Assembly (NCBI GenBank): GCA_964434105.1
Contig: CAYSTJ010000016.1
Location: 19,655-83,654, forward strand
Source of the DNA: CAYNST01 sp964434105
Lineage (GTDB): Bacteria; Pseudomonadota; Gammaproteobacteria; Pseudomonadales; Cellvibrionaceae
Direction of reading: 5' to 3'
Length of the DNA: 64,000 nt
Of this stretch, positions 17,286 to 25,482 are shown piece after piece; positions within the stretch are counted from its first letter, which is position 1; each line of letters opens with the position of its first letter. The position numbers and the translations under genes were made by a program. Under the pieces are notes generated by a model, which did not search any database, was not told where the DNA came from, and saw only the letters and a program-made list of their open reading frames with translations.

Positions 17286-17329
17286 TCAGATGGAGAACAT
17301 CTTTCAATTCAACGTATTACATGCATAGT

Positions 17330-17363
17330 GGCTAAATTCAACACTTTGCCCGGCCGGACCTCT
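17330..17363 (-). repeat. Right terminal inverted repeat of the ars transposon relic
   Basis: Its reverse complement starts AGAGGTCCGG and ends TTGAATTTAGCC, matching the left repeat at 29 of 34 positions. The R2 element resumes immediately outside. Confidence 0.7.
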
Positions 17364-17552
17364 GTAATGACGGGTCAGATTGCGTCCGGATGTGTTCAGA
17401 GCAAGACGAAAAATGTGAGTCTACACGTGTAAATATTGCGTGCTTCCTGCGCTTCGCCCATCGGGCCGCCTGACCAGGGGATCAAACGTTTGTGACCATT
17501 TTTAACGCAGCTTTGTAGGTGCGACAAATCGGGCCGTGAGCTAAATAGTTAC
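17364..17552 (+). repeat. R2 repeat, right part (copy a)
   Basis: From CAGATTGCGTCC to the terminus GCTAAATAGTTAC it aligns with the complete R2 copy at 41984-42214. Shared blocks include TTCAGAGCAAG, CGAAAAATGTGAG, CTGCGCTTCGCCC, TTTGTGACCATTTTT and AACGCAGCTTT. Its left end seems to be at 12296-12315, on the other side of the transposon. Confidence 0.7.
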
Positions 17553-17559
17553 AAAAATG

Positions 17560-17784
17560 TTAATGCGGTTTTGGTGCACCGGGACCTTCCCGGTCGAGAC
17601 GCATTAACTCTGCCTGATATGCTTCCATATCCTCCCAGTCGAAAGCGGTTCCGGCCCGCATGACTCCGGATTGCACGGCGTGTTCGCGCGCTATGGACTT
17701 CAGGCTATGATCGTGTTTAAAGCCCTCCATTTCTGGATTACGTGGACGGCCTGATAAAAGTTTCGCAAACTCTGCAACTGTCAT
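17560..17784 (-). CDS. Small protein of unknown function behind a Fur-like box
   Basis: 74 residues from an ATG with a perfect GGAGG 5 bp upstream. No family is recognised. It is hydrophilic, without signal peptide or membrane span, with no cysteine and a His near residue 24 (GFKHDHSLKS). The Fur-like box at 17801-17815 lies 17 bp upstream of the start codon, so iron-dependent expression is likely. The TTG at 17799 is an unlikely start. It stands alone between R2 and the R3 repeat. Confidence 0.6.
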   Translation of the reverse strand: MTVAEFAKLLSGRPRNPEMEGFKHDHSLKSIAREHAVQSGVMRAGTAFDWEDMEAYQAELMRLDREGPGAPKPH

Positions 17785-17800
17785 GATTGCCTCCGTCAAA

Positions 17801-17815
17801 TGAGAATGATTCTTA
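17801..17815 (-). promoter_or_regulatory. Candidate Fur box
   Basis: TGAGAATGATTCTTA against the 7-1-7 consensus TGATAATnATTATCA: 11 of 14 defined positions match. It sits just upstream of the ribosome site of the 74-residue protein, within its presumed promoter. Confidence 0.5.
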
Positions 17816-17870
17816 ATAATGGTAGCAGAACCTGACTAATTTACCAGGCCTTTTGTGTTGATGTTGTTTA

Positions 17871-18036
17871 TATACCCGTACCGTTTGACATGCTGGTGTT
17901 TAGCCCAGGCCTATTTTTGTTTATGAGTAGGCGCGACGCCGCCGCATGGCGGGTTCATTGTGAGGAGAAGTAACGCCCTCAGGGACAAAAACGGGATCGT
18001 GCTCTGGGTGCCTGAATCTCAATCGCTATGGGCATA
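17871..18036 (+). repeat. R3 repeat, copy a
   Basis: Ends are TATACCCGTAC and GCTATGGGCATA, imperfect inverted termini. The inner CTGGGTGCCTGAATCTCAATCG block matches TTTGGATACCTGAATCTCAG in copy b (25326-25446). It occupies most of the gap upstream of the P450 gene, with no coding sequence inside. Confidence 0.5.
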
Positions 18037-18312
18037 TTGGTGTTCTCGAAAAAGTACGTTGAAGTCCGGTGCTTAAATAGACGTTATGCGAGACAATAGG
18101 GTAGGGTTGCTCACGAGATTACTGCGCATCTGATAGCGCATATTTTGTGTTGGCACGAGAAAAGGAACACGTGCCGACATGCGCTGCCTGCGAGACTGCG
18201 GTGCTCAGGAGGCAACGCCATGAAACATAAAGTGATGCTCCATATAGTCTTTCGAATTACCCCGCAGCGAATCAGCTCATCCGTTTTTTTGACCCTCGAT
18301 CGGGAGAGAAAC

Positions 18313-19479
18313 ATGAAGAATCAAGTGCCACATTGGAGCCACGGCGGCGCCAATGCGAATACAGATCAATTGGCCGTATATGACGATATGCGCCGTCGAT
18401 GCCCCATTGCTCATAGCGATGTATTTTCCTATAGCGTACTCGGCCACGCAGAGTTAACAGCCGTTCTGAAAGATCATCAAACCTTCAGCAATAAAGCAGG
18501 CAGTTACGCCTCCATACCCAATGGCATGGACCCGCCACAACACACGCTTTATCGCGAGGTAATCGAACACTATTTCACTGATGAAGCCATGAACGCCTTC
18601 GCACCGTTATGCCAACGGATTTGTGACGCGCTGATTCGGCAACTGCCGGACGGTTCTGTTGTAGAAGTGATGCACAGCGTTGCAGAACCCTTCGCACAGC
18701 AGATCCAGTGCGCATTTATGGGATGGCCGGATGATCTGCAGGCGCCCTTGCGTGACTGGGTAAAGCAAAACCAGCTCGCCATTGCCAGGCAGGACCGGGC
18801 CCGACTTGCCGAGTTGGCTTTGGCTTTCGACGCGTACATTCGAAGCGAACTGGACAGGCGTCGTATTCCGGATTACCGGCCGGTGCCCCATGATATTACC
18901 TCAAGGTTGATGAGCGAACGAGTTACCGTGAATGAAGAACTCCGGTCCCTTACCGATGATGAACTGGTCAGTATCATTCGCAACTGGACAGTGGGTGAGC
19001 TGGGAACTATCTCGGCTTGCGTAGGTATCATTTGCCACTACCTCGGCGAACATACGGACTTGCAGGAACAGCTTCGTCAGCACCCCGAGCAGATTAGCGA
19101 TGCGGTGGACGAAATTCTTCGGATACATCCGCCACTTATCGCTAACCGCCGCAGGACGCTGCAGCCCGCAACGCTAGCCGGGTTCCCGATTCCAGAGGAC
19201 ACGCTGGTCACGATTTTTTGGGCGGCGGCAAATCGGGACGAGAGGGTGTTTGGCGAGGCCAGCGCATTCAACCCGCAACGTAATAGTGAAAACAACTTGT
19301 TATATGGCGCAGGCATTCACCAGTGCCCTGGCGCACCATTGGCGCGGCTGGAATTGAATGTCTTTCTCGAGCGCTTACTGAATGCCAGGCGCTGGCACCT
19401 GGCAGATACGCTGCCTGACTGCGCCGGTTATCCGGCGGGCGGATTTAAATCGGTGCATATTGAGTTCTTCGATAGTTGA
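18313..19479 (+). CDS. Cytochrome P450
   Basis: 388 residues, a soluble bacterial P450. The heme loop is YGAGIHQCPG with Cys338 as axial ligand, where the usual Phe is Tyr. The K-helix ExxR is Glu267-Arg270 (EILR). In the I-helix the expected acid-alcohol pair is replaced: VGELGT (227-232) puts Leu-Gly where Asp/Glu-Thr is normal, so oxygen activation may rely on another residue or on peroxide. The start at 18313 follows GGGAGAG; a longer frame from 18145 is not supported. No ferredoxin gene is adjacent. Substrate is unknown. Confidence 0.88.
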   Translation: MKNQVPHWSHGGANANTDQLAVYDDMRRRCPIAHSDVFSYSVLGHAELTAVLKDHQTFSNKAGSYASIPNGMDPPQHTLYREVIEHYFTDEAMNAFAPLCQRICDALIRQLPDGSVVEVMHSVAEPFAQQIQCAFMGWPDDLQAPLRDWVKQNQLAIARQDRARLAELALAFDAYIRSELDRRRIPDYRPVPHDITSRLMSERVTVNEELRSLTDDELVSIIRNWTVGELGTISACVGIICHYLGEHTDLQEQLRQHPEQISDAVDEILRIHPPLIANRRRTLQPATLAGFPIPEDTLVTIFWAAANRDERVFGEASAFNPQRNSENNLLYGAGIHQCPGAPLARLELNVFLERLLNARRWHLADTLPDCAGYPAGGFKSVHIEFFDS

Positions 19480-19539
19480 GCTCTGACTGAAGCTACCTGT
19501 GGAGGCGCGCAATTTCCGCACCGGTAAGTGCGGCTCCGG

Positions 19540-21132
19540 CTAACGTTCTGCGTTCATCTCCAACTGGATATCCTCCAGTCTACGGCCGCGCGTCTCAATG
19601 CCGCGTTTTGATATAAGGATTCCGCACAGGGCGAGCGGGACAGCAATGAGCGTGGCCGATACGGCCAAATTTTCGAACAGGCCGAGTACGCCGCAGGCCG
19701 CGCCGAGAATACCGCCAGCCTTGGAGCTTGCTGCGACCAGGCCGGCACCGGTACCCCGAAGATGCACGGGGTAAATTTCTGCCGCATAAGGTATGAGCAT
19801 CGCAATAACGCCACTGGCGCTGACCAGGAGCAGCGCTGTCGCGATGGTGATGGCGGCTTTGGAATTCAGACCAGCGAGGCCCAGCCCCAGAAACAGCATC
19901 AGGCTCACTGCTGTGAGCGCGACGAACAGCACAAGTGTACGGATACTGCTCCAGGCGTGATACAGCCAAATAACGCAGGCGATGCCTGGCAGTGCCAGTA
20001 AGCCCGATTGCGCCAGTAAGCCATTGGCAGCCTCGGCACTCATGCCCGTTTCCCGGAGATTTGTCGGTAACCAGAGCAAAAAGCCAAAGTTTACCAGCCC
20101 CCAGGTGATGCCCAGGCCCAATAGGCCGGCGGTGATGCCGGCGTACGGTCCGCTGATCATCTGCCTGAAACCGACGGTTTCGACTTTCGCTTCTTCCTCC
20201 GCCAGCTCATCCGTTCCGGAACGGGTAATTTCGCCATTGTATTTCGCGAGGACCGCGCGCGCTTCACGTACGAGTCCAACACTCGCGAGAAAGCGGGGTG
20301 ATTCAGGTATATAGCGGTTGAGGAGTATGACGGCAAACCCCGTCGGCAGACCGAGCATCCAGAGTATGCGCCAGCTAAAAATTGGTTCCAGCAACGCGGC
20401 CGAGCCAGAGGCGACCAGATAACCCGCCGAAGTACCAAGGCCGCCGAGGGCGACGAGCAGCCAGCCCCGGTGCGCAGCCGGTATTACTTCCGCCATTAAT
20501 GTGAAGGTTATAGGAAGCAGTCCACCTGCGGAAAGGCCCATCAGGAAACACATCACCAGATTCCATTCAAATGAGGGCATGGCGCCGCAGATGGCTGTAC
20601 CGATGAACATAAGCGCCGAGAGCAAAATGGCCGCCCGACGTCCGAGCACGTCAGCCAGTCGGCCCCACAGAACCGAGCCGATGGCAGTGCCTGTCAAAGC
20701 GATCAGGGCGAGCGTACCGGCAGACTGCTGCGAAATTCTGTACTCTTCTGTCATTCCCGGCATCACGAATCCCAGGGTCGCGGGCTTCATGACATCTACC
20801 GTAACCGCCACCAGCAGTGCCAGCACCAGTTTCCAGTGCTCGCTGTTAAGTGGACTGGAGTCGGCTACATGAAAATGTATCGCGCCGTCCTGATTGCCCT
20901 GACGTAACAATGCAAGACGTGGCATCAAGCCGTAACACGCCAACAGCAAACCGACGGGAATCATGACCATGCCAGTGAGCATCGTCGTATCCATCGGCAT
21001 GCCCACCATGCGATAGCCCATGTGTGAGGCATGAACAAACATGGGGACATGAGACAGAACGCCGGCGGTAATCAGGCAGCAGCCCAGCCAGAAGGCAACC
21101 GGATGGTGAAATGACAAACCTTTTGTGTCCAT
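19540..21132 (-). CDS. MFS transporter, sugar/aromatic-acid porter type
   Basis: 530 residues. Two N-terminal hydrophobic segments (about 10-70) precede a standard 12-helix major facilitator core (about 105-510). The core carries GRLADVLGRRAAIL in the loop between helices 2 and 3, PESPRFLASVG before the central loop and a related GIETRGRRLEDI tail. These resemble the sugar porter and aromatic acid:H+ symporter families. The extra two-helix front is unusual. The ATG at 21132 is preferred over a TTG at 21147. It converges with the P450 gene (60 bp apart), but no substrate link can be shown. Confidence 0.8.
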   Translation of the reverse strand: MDTKGLSFHHPVAFWLGCCLITAGVLSHVPMFVHASHMGYRMVGMPMDTTMLTGMVMIPVGLLLACYGLMPRLALLRQGNQDGAIHFHVADSSPLNSEHWKLVLALLVAVTVDVMKPATLGFVMPGMTEEYRISQQSAGTLALIALTGTAIGSVLWGRLADVLGRRAAILLSALMFIGTAICGAMPSFEWNLVMCFLMGLSAGGLLPITFTLMAEVIPAAHRGWLLVALGGLGTSAGYLVASGSAALLEPIFSWRILWMLGLPTGFAVILLNRYIPESPRFLASVGLVREARAVLAKYNGEITRSGTDELAEEEAKVETVGFRQMISGPYAGITAGLLGLGITWGLVNFGFLLWLPTNLRETGMSAEAANGLLAQSGLLALPGIACVIWLYHAWSSIRTLVLFVALTAVSLMLFLGLGLAGLNSKAAITIATALLLVSASGVIAMLIPYAAEIYPVHLRGTGAGLVAASSKAGGILGAACGVLGLFENLAVSATLIAVPLALCGILISKRGIETRGRRLEDIQLEMNAER

Positions 21133-21147
21133 AATGACTTGACTCAA

Positions 21148-21540
21148 GGTGAAGCGACTGCAACGGAGTTTATTGAGCGTATTGCGTCAGGCCGCGGTTA
21201 TTTACCTTATTCGAAAAAGAAATGCAACAAAGGGTGCCGGCGCGAGCGCTTTCCACAGGGACTGATCTATGCTCAATTCAGCGCCATATCGGGTTTCGCA
21301 GCGACGTCAGCAAGAGCGCAAACCGTACAGCTGCGGTGGCAGTGTATTTGAGCCAGCGCCCCGGCAGCCGCTGGCGTCACTGCTTCCGAGGTACTTTGAA
21401 GGCGGTGTTGTGGCGTCGTGTATAATGCGCGCCAAACCCGGCGCCCTCGGGATTTACCCGATTAGATCAGTTTTATGTCAAAACTGAGTGTTAAGCAGTT
21501 GCATTCGGAAAATGAATGCGACTATAAGATTCAACAAAGC
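21148..21540. other. Intergenic region with an orphan promoter-like sequence
   Basis: About 390 bp with no supported gene. A perfect TATAAT at 21421-21426, with TTGAAG 19 bp upstream (21396-21401), looks like a sigma-70 promoter, but no gene follows; the MITE begins 114 bp downstream. It could be the promoter of a deleted gene or drive the kinase at 21893 through the MITE. Confidence 0.35.
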
Positions 21541-21823
21541 TAGGGTCTGTTGACGTTTCATCATCACCACTGCCGGCGGCCATTTTTTCGACTGGCGAGG
21601 CAGAAGAAGCGTGGTTTGGTGGTCCCAAATAAGCGACTGATAACGACGCCAGGCGGAAAAATGGCCCCAGCCCTTCGGGTTGTGCCTGAAAATGCGCCAC
21701 TTGTCGTTGCTCTTCATTCGTTTGGAGCGACCAAACCACATTCGTCGCGTTGGCATGCCGCATCATGAAGTTGGCGCGTTTTCAGGCACAACAGAGGCGA
21801 TGATGAAGCGTCAACAGACCCTA
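21541..21823 (+). mobile_element. TA-flanked MITE, complete copy
   Basis: 283 bp with 25-bp terminal inverted repeats (24/25) starting TAGGGTCTGTTGACG. If the mobile unit is GGGTCTG...CAGACCC, it is flanked on both sides by TA, the signature of IS630/Tc1-type elements. An inner inverted block (TTGTGCCTGAAAA/TGCGCC against GGCGCGTTTTCAGGCACAA) is also visible. It has no transposase. The same element lies in inverse orientation at 63841-64000, with partial ends at 35241-35251 and 38761-38780. Confidence 0.75.
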
Positions 21824-21892
21824 AAGACGAATAATTTGCACGGCGCGTTCAAGCATTCACCGTGATAACGTCTATCTATAGGATGTATAGTT

Positions 21893-23803
21893 ATGTCATC
21901 GTCATCCACCCCCTTGTCGACACAGGAAGACGCAGAGCGTATTCGCCTGTTCGTGGAAAGCGTAAAAGACTACGCCATTTTTACATTATCCACAGACGGT
22001 ATTGTAACCAGTTGGAATGCGGGCGCCGAGCAATCCAAAGGCTACAGGGCAGACGAAATCATTGGGCAACACTTCTCAGTTTTCTACAGTGCCGAGGATC
22101 AGGCGGCCGATCTGCCGGGAAGGGCCCTCCAGGCTGCAATCGAAACCGGTAAATTTGAGCACGAAGGCTGGCGAGTCCGAAAAGACGGCACCACCTTTTG
22201 GGCGAGCGTTGTTATCGATCCCGTGCGGGACGCCAACGGCACGCTGCTCGGGTTCACCAAGATAACCCGGGACGTCACCGAGCGCAAAAAAGCCGCCGAT
22301 GCGTTGCATGCTACTGAAGAGCAGTTCCGGATTCTGGTGCAGGGGGTTACCGACTACGCCATTTACATGCTGTCTCCTACAGGCACCATAACCAACTGGA
22401 ACGCCGGGGCCGGGCGGATCAAAGGGTACACACAGGAAGAGGTGGTCGGTACACATTTTTCGCGATTTTATACAGAGGAAGACCGGCAGAACGACCTGCC
22501 GATGAAGGCATTGGCATGCGCCGCGGCTGATGGGTCCTTCGAAAATGAGGGCTGGCGCGTACGAAAGGACGGCTCCATGTTTTGGGCGCACGTCGTGCTG
22601 GACCCCATATACAGCGCGATGGGTGAACTGGTTGGCTTTGCCAAGATAACGCGGGATATTACCGAGCGGCGCAACGCCGCTGAAACCCTGGAGAAAACCC
22701 GGGAAGCTTTATTTCAGGCGCAAAAACTGGAATCGATCGGCAAGCTCACGGGTGGTGTAGCCCATGATTTTAATAATCTGCTCAGCGTAATCTCCAATGG
22801 CCTGGAAATTTTGCGCATGACGGTCAAGACAGAGCCGGGGACGAAGGTTCTGGAGAGTATGGAGCGGGCGGCAGACCGTGGAGCCAGCCTCACCAGGCAG
22901 CTCCTCAGTTTTGCACGGCAACAGCCGTACCAGAAAGAAAAACACGACATCAACAGAGTCATCCGTTCATTCGGCGCAGTACTTAGACGAGCGAATACCA
23001 GCAAAATCGGTTTCACCCTTCGTCTCGCGCCATCCCTGCCCATCGTTTCGATGGATGCAACGCAGTTCGAAACTTCGCTGCTGAATCTGGTTGTCAATGC
23101 CGGAGATGCCATGGCGGACGGCGGTATTGTTACCGTCGCGACAGAAGCTGTGCAACTCGGTCGCGACCAGGTGAACAACCTCGCTGCCGGCATATATGTG
23201 AAAGTCAGTGTATCCGATACCGGCGAGGGCATCCCGGCCGAGGTGATACCGCGAGTATTCGAACCATTTTTTACAACCAAGCCCGTAGGGAAGGGCACGG
23301 GGCTGGGTTTAAGTCAGGTCTATGGTTTCGCGCAACAATCCGATGGCGATTTGACAGTCGAGTCAACCGTTGGTGAGGGGACCGTCATCTCTATCTATCT
23401 TCCCGCCCTGGATGCGAGTCGGCTTGAGCCTGCGTCCACACCTCAGGCCCAGGATAAAGTACTGGTCGTGGACGATCAGCCGGACGTTCTGGATATGGCC
23501 GTTGAGCTGTTTCGATCATTAGGCTATGAGGTGCTTTCGGCCAATAACGGCGAAGAAGCGTTAGCAATCATGGCAAAGACACCGGACCTCGATGTATTGT
23601 TCACCGATGTCGTCATGCCCGGCATGAGTGGCATTGAACTCGGTAAAAAAGCCCGGGACATGTTGTCGAAGGTTAAAGTTATTTTAGTATCAGGTTATGC
23701 TGAACCCGCCTTAAAAGGGGGGGATGAATCTCTGAATTCATTTCAGTTTATCGCAAAACCGTACCGGGTCGCGGAAGTAGTCAAAGGCCTGCGTACAAAC
23801 TGA
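21893..23803 (+). CDS. Hybrid sensor histidine kinase with two PAS domains and a receiver
   Basis: 636 residues, no membrane span, so cytosolic. PAS 1 (about 18-130) and PAS 2 (about 142-260) are recent duplicates: each carries DYAI, WNAGA, KGY, EGWRVRKDG and GFTKITRD or GFAKITRD. A phosphoacceptor domain with His291 (GGVAHDFNNLL) and an HATPase domain (about 375-495, NLVVNAGDAM, DTGEGIP, GTGLGLSQVYGF) follow. The C-terminal receiver (about 512-636) has Asp572 (FTDVVMPG) and the conserved Lys in AKPY. There is no output domain or adjacent response regulator. The PAS ligand is unknown; light, heme or flavin cannot be told from sequence. Confidence 0.92.
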   Translation: MSSSSTPLSTQEDAERIRLFVESVKDYAIFTLSTDGIVTSWNAGAEQSKGYRADEIIGQHFSVFYSAEDQAADLPGRALQAAIETGKFEHEGWRVRKDGTTFWASVVIDPVRDANGTLLGFTKITRDVTERKKAADALHATEEQFRILVQGVTDYAIYMLSPTGTITNWNAGAGRIKGYTQEEVVGTHFSRFYTEEDRQNDLPMKALACAAADGSFENEGWRVRKDGSMFWAHVVLDPIYSAMGELVGFAKITRDITERRNAAETLEKTREALFQAQKLESIGKLTGGVAHDFNNLLSVISNGLEILRMTVKTEPGTKVLESMERAADRGASLTRQLLSFARQQPYQKEKHDINRVIRSFGAVLRRANTSKIGFTLRLAPSLPIVSMDATQFETSLLNLVVNAGDAMADGGIVTVATEAVQLGRDQVNNLAAGIYVKVSVSDTGEGIPAEVIPRVFEPFFTTKPVGKGTGLGLSQVYGFAQQSDGDLTVESTVGEGTVISIYLPALDASRLEPASTPQAQDKVLVVDDQPDVLDMAVELFRSLGYEVLSANNGEEALAIMAKTPDLDVLFTDVVMPGMSGIELGKKARDMLSKVKVILVSGYAEPALKGGDESLNSFQFIAKPYRVAEVVKGLRTN

Positions 23804-23832
23804 TAGTTGCAGGTCTTACCAGTTCAACAGAC

Positions 23833-23899
23833 GTTCAAACAGGTTTGTGACCTTTTTTTTTGCGCAGCAACTGGCATCCGCACAGTGCTGAATAGTTAC
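23833..23899 (+). repeat. R2 repeat, truncated copy c
   Basis: Only the right third remains: GTTCAAACAGGTTTGTGACC, a T run, GCGCAGC and the terminus GCTGAATAGTTAC. It separates the kinase from the DUF488 gene. Confidence 0.55.
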
Positions 23900-23945
23900 T
23901 CTGGCTTTACCGTTTCTGCGTGTGTATATCAATGGAAATACCACA

Positions 23946-24305
23946 ATGGTCGATATTTTTGTAAAGCGAGTCTACGAAGAACCAAAGAAGGGTGATGGAG
24001 CACGTGTTCTGGTGGATAAAATGTGGCCGCGCGGAGTACGCAAGGATGATCTGGTCATGGACGCCTGGTACAAGGATATCGCGCCGAGCACTGAACTTCG
24101 TAATTGGTTTCAACACAAAGTCGGGAAATGGCCAGAGTTCAGGCGCCGCTATCTTGACGAACTCAAGGAAAACAGGGCGCTTGCGGAAGGGCTGTTGCGG
24201 GAGCAGAAGCACGGCAAATTGACGCTGCTTTATGGCGCCAGGGACCAATCACACAATCACGCGCTGGTGCTTCGAGATTATCTGCACACGATAAATAACC
24301 ACTAG
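23946..24305 (+). CDS. DUF488 family protein
   Basis: 119 residues from the ATG at 23946; a GTG at 23922 would add eight residues but has no better ribosome site. KRVYEEPKKGDGARVLVDKMWPRG is the DUF488 signature, and WYKDIAPSTELRNWF and YGARDQSHNHA are the other conserved blocks. Function in this family is uncertain; small DUF488 proteins are widespread and cytosolic. It is co-directional with and 25 bp upstream of the nitronate monooxygenase gene, suggesting a two-gene operon. Confidence 0.85.
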   Translation: MVDIFVKRVYEEPKKGDGARVLVDKMWPRGVRKDDLVMDAWYKDIAPSTELRNWFQHKVGKWPEFRRRYLDELKENRALAEGLLREQKHGKLTLLYGARDQSHNHALVLRDYLHTINNH

Positions 24306-24330
24306 AATTCTGAAACGGGAGTTGCTCATC

Positions 24331-25317
24331 ATGGTTTTGCCGCCCGCGTTGCAAACGCCCCTGCTGTCGATACTTAACTGCCGTGTGCCTATCATGCTTG
24401 CCGGTATGGGTGGGGTTGCCCGTTATGAACTTGCGGCGGCGGTCTGTAAAGCAGGCGGTTTCGGTGTGCTCGGCATGGTTCGTGAACCCGTCGAACGCAT
24501 CCGTTTTGAAATTGAAGCGTTACGCCGGCTAACCGACTTAAGCTTTGGCGTCAACCTTATTCCTGCGGCGACGGATTCGACACTATTGCGAAATCAGGTG
24601 GCGACATGCCTGTCGCTCAACGTTTCCACTCTGGTACTGTTTTGGGAAGTGGACGTGTCGTTAGTGAAGCACCTGAAGTCTGAAGGTTTGTGGGTTATTC
24701 ATCAGGTCGGGAGTCAGCAGGACGCAGACATTGCGCTGAACGCTGGCGCCGATGTGCTTATCGTTCAGGGACATGAAGCGGGGGGCCATGTGCGCGGGAC
24801 ATCCAGTACCTTTGCGCTACTGCCTCAGATCGCCAGCAAAAGCCCGGTGCCGGTTGTCGCCTCCGGCGGCGTGGCCAGTGGGCGAGGGCTTGTTGCAGCG
24901 CTGGCACTGGGTGCCCAGGGCGTTAGTCTTGGCACGGCATTTTTGGCAACTCGTGAAGCGAACGCTCATACCCATCACAAACAGCGGGTGATCAAGGCAG
25001 GCGCTGACGACACGTGTCACACCACGAGGTTTACCCGTAATTGGCATGAACCGGCGCCAGTCCGCGTATTACCGAATGCGGTTACCGAAGGGCTGTACGA
25101 CGATGTTGCGCCCGAAACCATTATTGGTAAGCAAGATGACCAGAACATTTACCTTTTTTCGACGGACTCGCCGTTAGCGGATGCAACCGGAAATATCGAT
25201 GATATGGCACTGTATTGCGGTGAGTCGTGCGGTCAGTTTTCAAACCTTTGTAGCGCAGAAGAAAGAATAAATAGCATTGTGGAAGAGGCCAGGACGGTCC
25301 TGCATCGTTTTCGATAG
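24331..25317 (+). CDS. Nitronate monooxygenase (2-nitropropane dioxygenase family)
   Basis: 328 residues from an ATG with GGGAG 8 bp upstream. An FMN-binding TIM barrel: CRVPIMLAGMGGVA at the N-terminus, the QGHEAGGHVRG loop with the catalytic-site histidine (about 147-157), VPVVASGGVASGRG and LGAQGVSLGTAFLATREA for phosphate binding. Family members oxidise nitronates to carbonyl compounds and nitrite with FMN. The C-terminal segment past ~270 is less conserved and contains an ALYCGESCG motif. The fit is to the class I-like bacterial group, but FabK-like enoyl reductases share the fold. Confidence 0.85.
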   Translation: MVLPPALQTPLLSILNCRVPIMLAGMGGVARYELAAAVCKAGGFGVLGMVREPVERIRFEIEALRRLTDLSFGVNLIPAATDSTLLRNQVATCLSLNVSTLVLFWEVDVSLVKHLKSEGLWVIHQVGSQQDADIALNAGADVLIVQGHEAGGHVRGTSSTFALLPQIASKSPVPVVASGGVASGRGLVAALALGAQGVSLGTAFLATREANAHTHHKQRVIKAGADDTCHTTRFTRNWHEPAPVRVLPNAVTEGLYDDVAPETIIGKQDDQNIYLFSTDSPLADATGNIDDMALYCGESCGQFSNLCSAEERINSIVEEARTVLHRFR

Positions 25318-25325
25318 CAATTGGT

Positions 25326-25446
25326 GCATACCCGTGCGATAGCGAAAACCTCCGAAGGACTTTCGGCTTAAGTGTGGTGCGGCATCCCGTGGAACAGCGT
25401 CCCGACGTGCTTTGGATACCTGAATCTCAGTCGTTACGGGTATACA
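25326..25446 (+). repeat. R3 repeat, copy b
   Basis: About 121 bp with inverted termini GCATACCCGT / ACGGGTATAC and a small internal stem, CCGAAGGACTTTCGG (25353-25367). It aligns with copy a at its right half. It fills the convergent gap between the nitronate monooxygenase and cysB, where it may also act as a terminator. Confidence 0.55.
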
Positions 25447-25482
25447 CTACCACGGATTGTAAATTCATAAAATTATCTGGAA

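Larger units (their letters stand above)
12316..17363. mobile_element. Relic Tn3-family transposon (Tn4651/Tn5041-like) carrying arsR-gapdh-arsJ
   Basis: A 5.05-kb unit bounded by 34-bp inverted repeats at 12316-12349 and 17330-17363 (29/34 identical). Inside, on the minus strand, lie two remnants of a Tn3-type transposase (5' end at 13889-14008, 3' part at 12364-13040) split by a decayed vapBC pair and a tandem repeat. They are followed by an intact three-gene arsenic operon and by a broken tnpT-like 3' end (to 17285). Five bases outside each end are GTGAA and GTAAT, a possible eroded target duplication. It cannot move by itself. Assignment to the Tn4651 branch rests on the tnpT remnant. Confidence 0.65.

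Noticed and set aside
21491..21766. 91-codon minus-strand ORF across the MITE
   Set aside because: It runs across a non-coding repeat whose other copy does not keep the frame intact.
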